Source of the DNA: an uncultured Acetatifactor sp.
Lineage (GTDB): Bacteria; Bacillota; Clostridia; Lachnospirales; Lachnospiraceae
Assembly: GCA_910585615.1 (NCBI GenBank)
Contig: CAJUFO010000131.1
Coordinates: 1-6,858, forward strand
Direction: 5' to 3'
DNA: 6,858 nucleotides
The notes beneath the pieces were generated by a model. The model had not been told where the DNA came from, searched no databases, and was given only the letters and a program-made list of their open reading frames with translations. The translations under genes were made by a program, and so were the position numbers. How positions within the stretch are numbered: the stretch's first letter is position 1; every line of letters starts with the position of its first letter. This document shows, in pieces, positions 5,641-6,858 of the stretch.

Positions 5641-5888
5641 GGTACCACCCCAATTGACGCAGACGCGCCCATCTCTCATGCCTTTAACGCAGGCCTGCGC
5701 CGCGCTTTCGCCTGCTACGGGCTTTTTCCCGCAGGCCTCGCGCGGAAGCTCCGAGGCAGGTTCCAAATCCTCCGCATAAGGGCCTCCCAGCCGCATCTGC
5801 CGCCGCTTTCCGCCGACAGCCCATGCCACGCCCTCTCTCTGGGATGCTTCTGAATCTGTACTAATCCTCTTCACAGCCACTCTGTATG
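5599..5888 (-). ncRNA. Proline-specific T-box riboswitch leader
   Basis: A T-box leader senses uncharged tRNA through its anticodon and free 3' end and switches off a terminator. Here stem I carries the AGTA element (5859-5862), the distal AGAGAG element (5835-5840) and a closing stem TCCCAG/CTGGGA (5839-5844 with 5785-5790). CAGATTC (5852-5858) pairs with GGATTTG (5764-5770), and directly below it the 3' strand reads GAA-CCT-G. This places CCU, a proline codon, at 5758-5760 in the specifier loop. GAGG/CCTC pairing below the loop and a K-turn-like interruption fit the family. A GC-rich stem III follows (CCGCGC/GCGCGG, GCCTGC/GCAGGC). The conserved T-box GGGTGGTACC is at 5641-5650; its UGGU (5644-5647) matches ACCA, the 3' end expected for tRNA-Pro with A73. 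Confidence 0.95.
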
Positions 5889-5894
5889 CATAGG

Positions 5895-5924
5895 ATTATA
5901 GTGCAGGAAATAGGGGTTTGTCAA
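5895..5924 (-). promoter_or_regulatory. Consensus sigma-A promoter of the T-box-proS transcript
   Basis: On the minus strand TTGACA (5924-5919) and TATAAT (5900-5895) are both perfect matches, separated by 18 bp. The start would be near 5888, just before stem I of the T-box. A promoter this strong fits control by attenuation instead of by initiation. Confidence 0.92.
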
Positions 5925-5926
5925 GC

Positions 5927-5975
5927 AAAAAAGGAGACTTTCCCCCAGAATGCTGTCGCCGCCAACAGAATCTCC
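5927..5975 (-). terminator. Probable terminator downstream of the gene remnant
   Basis: On the minus strand GGAGA (5975-5971) pairs with TCTCC (5937-5933), and the adjacent TTC/GAA can extend the stem past a 2-nt bulge. Six T follow (5932-5927). The large loop contains a small CTGT/ACAG hairpin. The T-run ends two bases before the proS -35 box, so it would insulate the proS promoter from upstream transcription. The stem is short for its loop, so confidence is moderate. Confidence 0.45.
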
Positions 5976-6006
5976 CTAGCGGCGTCCTCAATCCATTCTC
6001 TTCATC

Positions 6007-6508
6007 CTACACAATCAGATTCGACATCGTACCATAACAGGTCACATAAGCCCCTTCCCTTGCTTTGGTAGGCGCCAGGATGCCATGGAAGCCTGACCGA
6101 TTACAGCTCCGTTCCTATTACTCTCAAGTTCGTATCCAACGCCATCAGGAGCCGGAATCTCATTCTTCATCATCTCCTTAGCGCAGGCTTTCTCTACATC
6201 ATCCAGATAGTCGTAGATATCCTTCCATCCGCCCATATCCACATCTGCCGTAAAGTCCGGCGCACTGTTGGTATCCGTACCGACATGATTCTCTGAAAAA
6301 AAGAGCCATGTATGCAGACTGGCTGATGCCCTTCCTTGTCATAAAGAGCGCGTCCTCCACAAACTGCTGCCTGGGCTCCCACATGCCGTAAATCTTATCA
6401 GCTTTACCTTTGCCGAATCTGTCATAAAACCTTTATCAACTTCACAGCCGAGCCTAAAGCAGCTGCCGAAACCAAAAACGTTCCGGCAGCTGCCCAGGAT
6501 TTTTTATG
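6007..6508 (-). pseudogene. Frameshifted remnant of an unidentified, probably membrane-anchored protein gene
   Basis: Coding-like sequence continues across several frames on the minus strand. From about 6508 a frame without ATG encodes a lysine-then-hydrophobic stretch (KKSWAAAGTFLVSAAALGSA) resembling an N-terminal membrane anchor, and stops at TGA 6424-6422. A second frame continues with RFYDRFGKGKADKIYGMWEP and onward to a T7 run at about 6294-6300. A third frame then carries SENHVGTDTN, WKDIYDYLDDVEKACAKEMM and NEIPAPDGVGYELES. Near 6075-6085 the likely frame shifts again, to an end reading AYVTCYGTMSNLIV with TAG at 6009-6007. Joining the pieces gives about 165 residues. I do not recognise the family. 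Two to three frameshifts and no start suggest a decayed gene; the T7 shift alone could be a sequencing error or slippage. It follows the fucose synthase gene closely. Confidence 0.6.
6459..6493 (-). terminator. 14-bp inverted repeat, possible terminator after the fucose synthase gene
   Basis: On the minus strand GCAGCTGCCGGAAC (6493-6480) pairs with GTTTCGGCAGCTGC (6472-6459) over 14 positions with one G-U pair and a 7-nt loop. It starts 26 nt after the stop codon of the GDP-fucose synthase gene. Only TTT follows, so the U-tract is weak. The plus-strand version has an A/C mismatch but is followed a few bases later by six T. The repeat also lies in the alanine-rich, membrane-anchor-like part of the gene remnant, so it may be coding in origin instead of a terminator. 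Confidence 0.35.
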
Positions 6509-6519
6509 AAATTGGGGTG

Positions 6520-6858
6520 CTATCGCTCCGCCCGCATGGGATTGCTCAGGAAATCCTCATAGGACAGCCTGATGCCCTCCTCCAGTTCCGTGCGGTAAGT
6601 CCACCCTAACGCTGTGGCCTTGGACACGTCCAGGAGCTTCCTGGGGGTGCCGTTTGGCTTGCTGGCATCCCAGCGGATCTCCCCGGTGTAGCCGATGACC
6701 TTCGCCACCAGCTCGGTGAGCGCTTTGATGGTCAGCTCCTTGCCCGTGCCTGCGTTGACGGTCTCGTTGCCGCTGTAATGGTTCATGAGGAACACGCACA
6801 GGTTGGCCAGGTCGTCCACGTAGAGGAACTCCCGCAGGGGCGAGCCGTCCCCCCAGCA
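6520..6858 (-). CDS. GDP-L-fucose synthase, C-terminal part (runs off the window)
   Basis: The last 112 residues of a short-chain dehydrogenase-type epimerase/reductase are present; the start lies beyond the right edge. The first visible residues read WGDGSPLREFLYVDDLA, the hallmark of GDP-4-keto-6-deoxy-mannose epimerase-reductase (WcaG/Fcl). This enzyme converts the Gmd product to GDP-L-fucose using NADPH in the cytoplasm. The rest (NAGTGKELTI, then SKPNGTPRKLLDVSKA, then a GW and EEGI region) matches the family's C-terminal substrate-binding part. It normally pairs with a gmd gene, which would be expected upstream beyond the window, for fucosylated surface polysaccharide. The TAG stop is at 6522-6520. 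The residues expected for this end are intact and no frameshift is seen. The N-terminal NAD(P)-binding and catalytic Ser-Tyr-Lys part is not in view. Confidence 0.93.
   Translation of the reverse strand, partial: CWGDGSPLREFLYVDDLANLCVFLMNHYSGNETVNAGTGKELTIKALTELVAKVIGYTGEIRWDASKPNGTPRKLLDVSKATALGWTYRTELEEGIRLSYEDFLSNPMRAER

Noticed and set aside
5563..5880. 105-codon minus-strand open frame in the proS leader
   Set aside because: It covers the T-box RNA; the coding potential is incidental to a structured GC-rich leader.
5886..6071. 61-codon plus-strand open frame across the proS promoter and the gene remnant
   Set aside because: It runs antisense through a consensus promoter and a terminator and has no ribosome-binding site or recognisable motif.
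1..6858. CRISPR arrays, tRNA or rRNA genes, transposase genes, phage genes
   Set aside because: No spaced direct-repeat array, cloverleaf-like block, rRNA-like sequence, or transposase or integrase motif was seen on either strand.

Overview
The window looks like a chromosomal segment from a Gram-positive Clostridia, most likely a gut Lachnospiraceae. Four things point there. The prolyl-tRNA synthetase is controlled by a T-box leader, which is typical of Firmicutes. Ribosome-binding sites are strong AGGAGG-type sites. The D-Ala-D-Ala carboxypeptidase, the DEDDh exonuclease with a cysteine-rich tail and the GDP-fucose synthase resemble Lachnospiraceae proteins as I know them. Coding regions are GC-rich and the intergenic promoters are AT-rich. 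The species call is an inference; no database was searched.

Layout. Positions 1-43 may hold the last codons of an upstream plus-strand gene. A sigma-A-like -10 at 97-102 precedes a leader of about 180 nt with a 10-bp inverted repeat, then a secreted, membrane-anchored D-alanyl-D-alanine carboxypeptidase (293-1765, plus). It converges on a 3'-5' exonuclease (1766-2872, minus); the two stop codons are adjacent and lie inside one hairpin that probably terminates both transcripts. Reading the minus strand from right to left, the window begins with the 3' end of a GDP-L-fucose synthase gene (6520-6858). Next come a frameshifted gene remnant (about 6007-6508), a terminator, a consensus promoter (5895-5924) and a proline T-box leader with a CCU specifier. 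After these come proS (3983-5416), an alpha/beta-hydrolase esterase (2928-3800) and the exonuclease.

How the genes relate. proS, the esterase and the exonuclease lie in the same direction, and the only clear promoter is the one before the T-box. Some readthrough from the proline-responsive leader into the two downstream genes is therefore plausible, although a weak terminator overlaps the esterase stop codon. The functions (proline charging, ester hydrolysis, nucleic-acid trimming, wall trimming, fucose-nucleotide synthesis) do not form one pathway; this is mostly core chromosome.

Most unusual parts. A near-perfect 90-nt hairpin, associated with 10-bp direct repeats, sits between the T-box terminator and proS. 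A 20-nt segment from its 3' end recurs (18/20) upstream of the esterase. The dac leader shares two short blocks with the same hairpin. Together these hint at a small dispersed palindromic element, which is unproven from this window alone.
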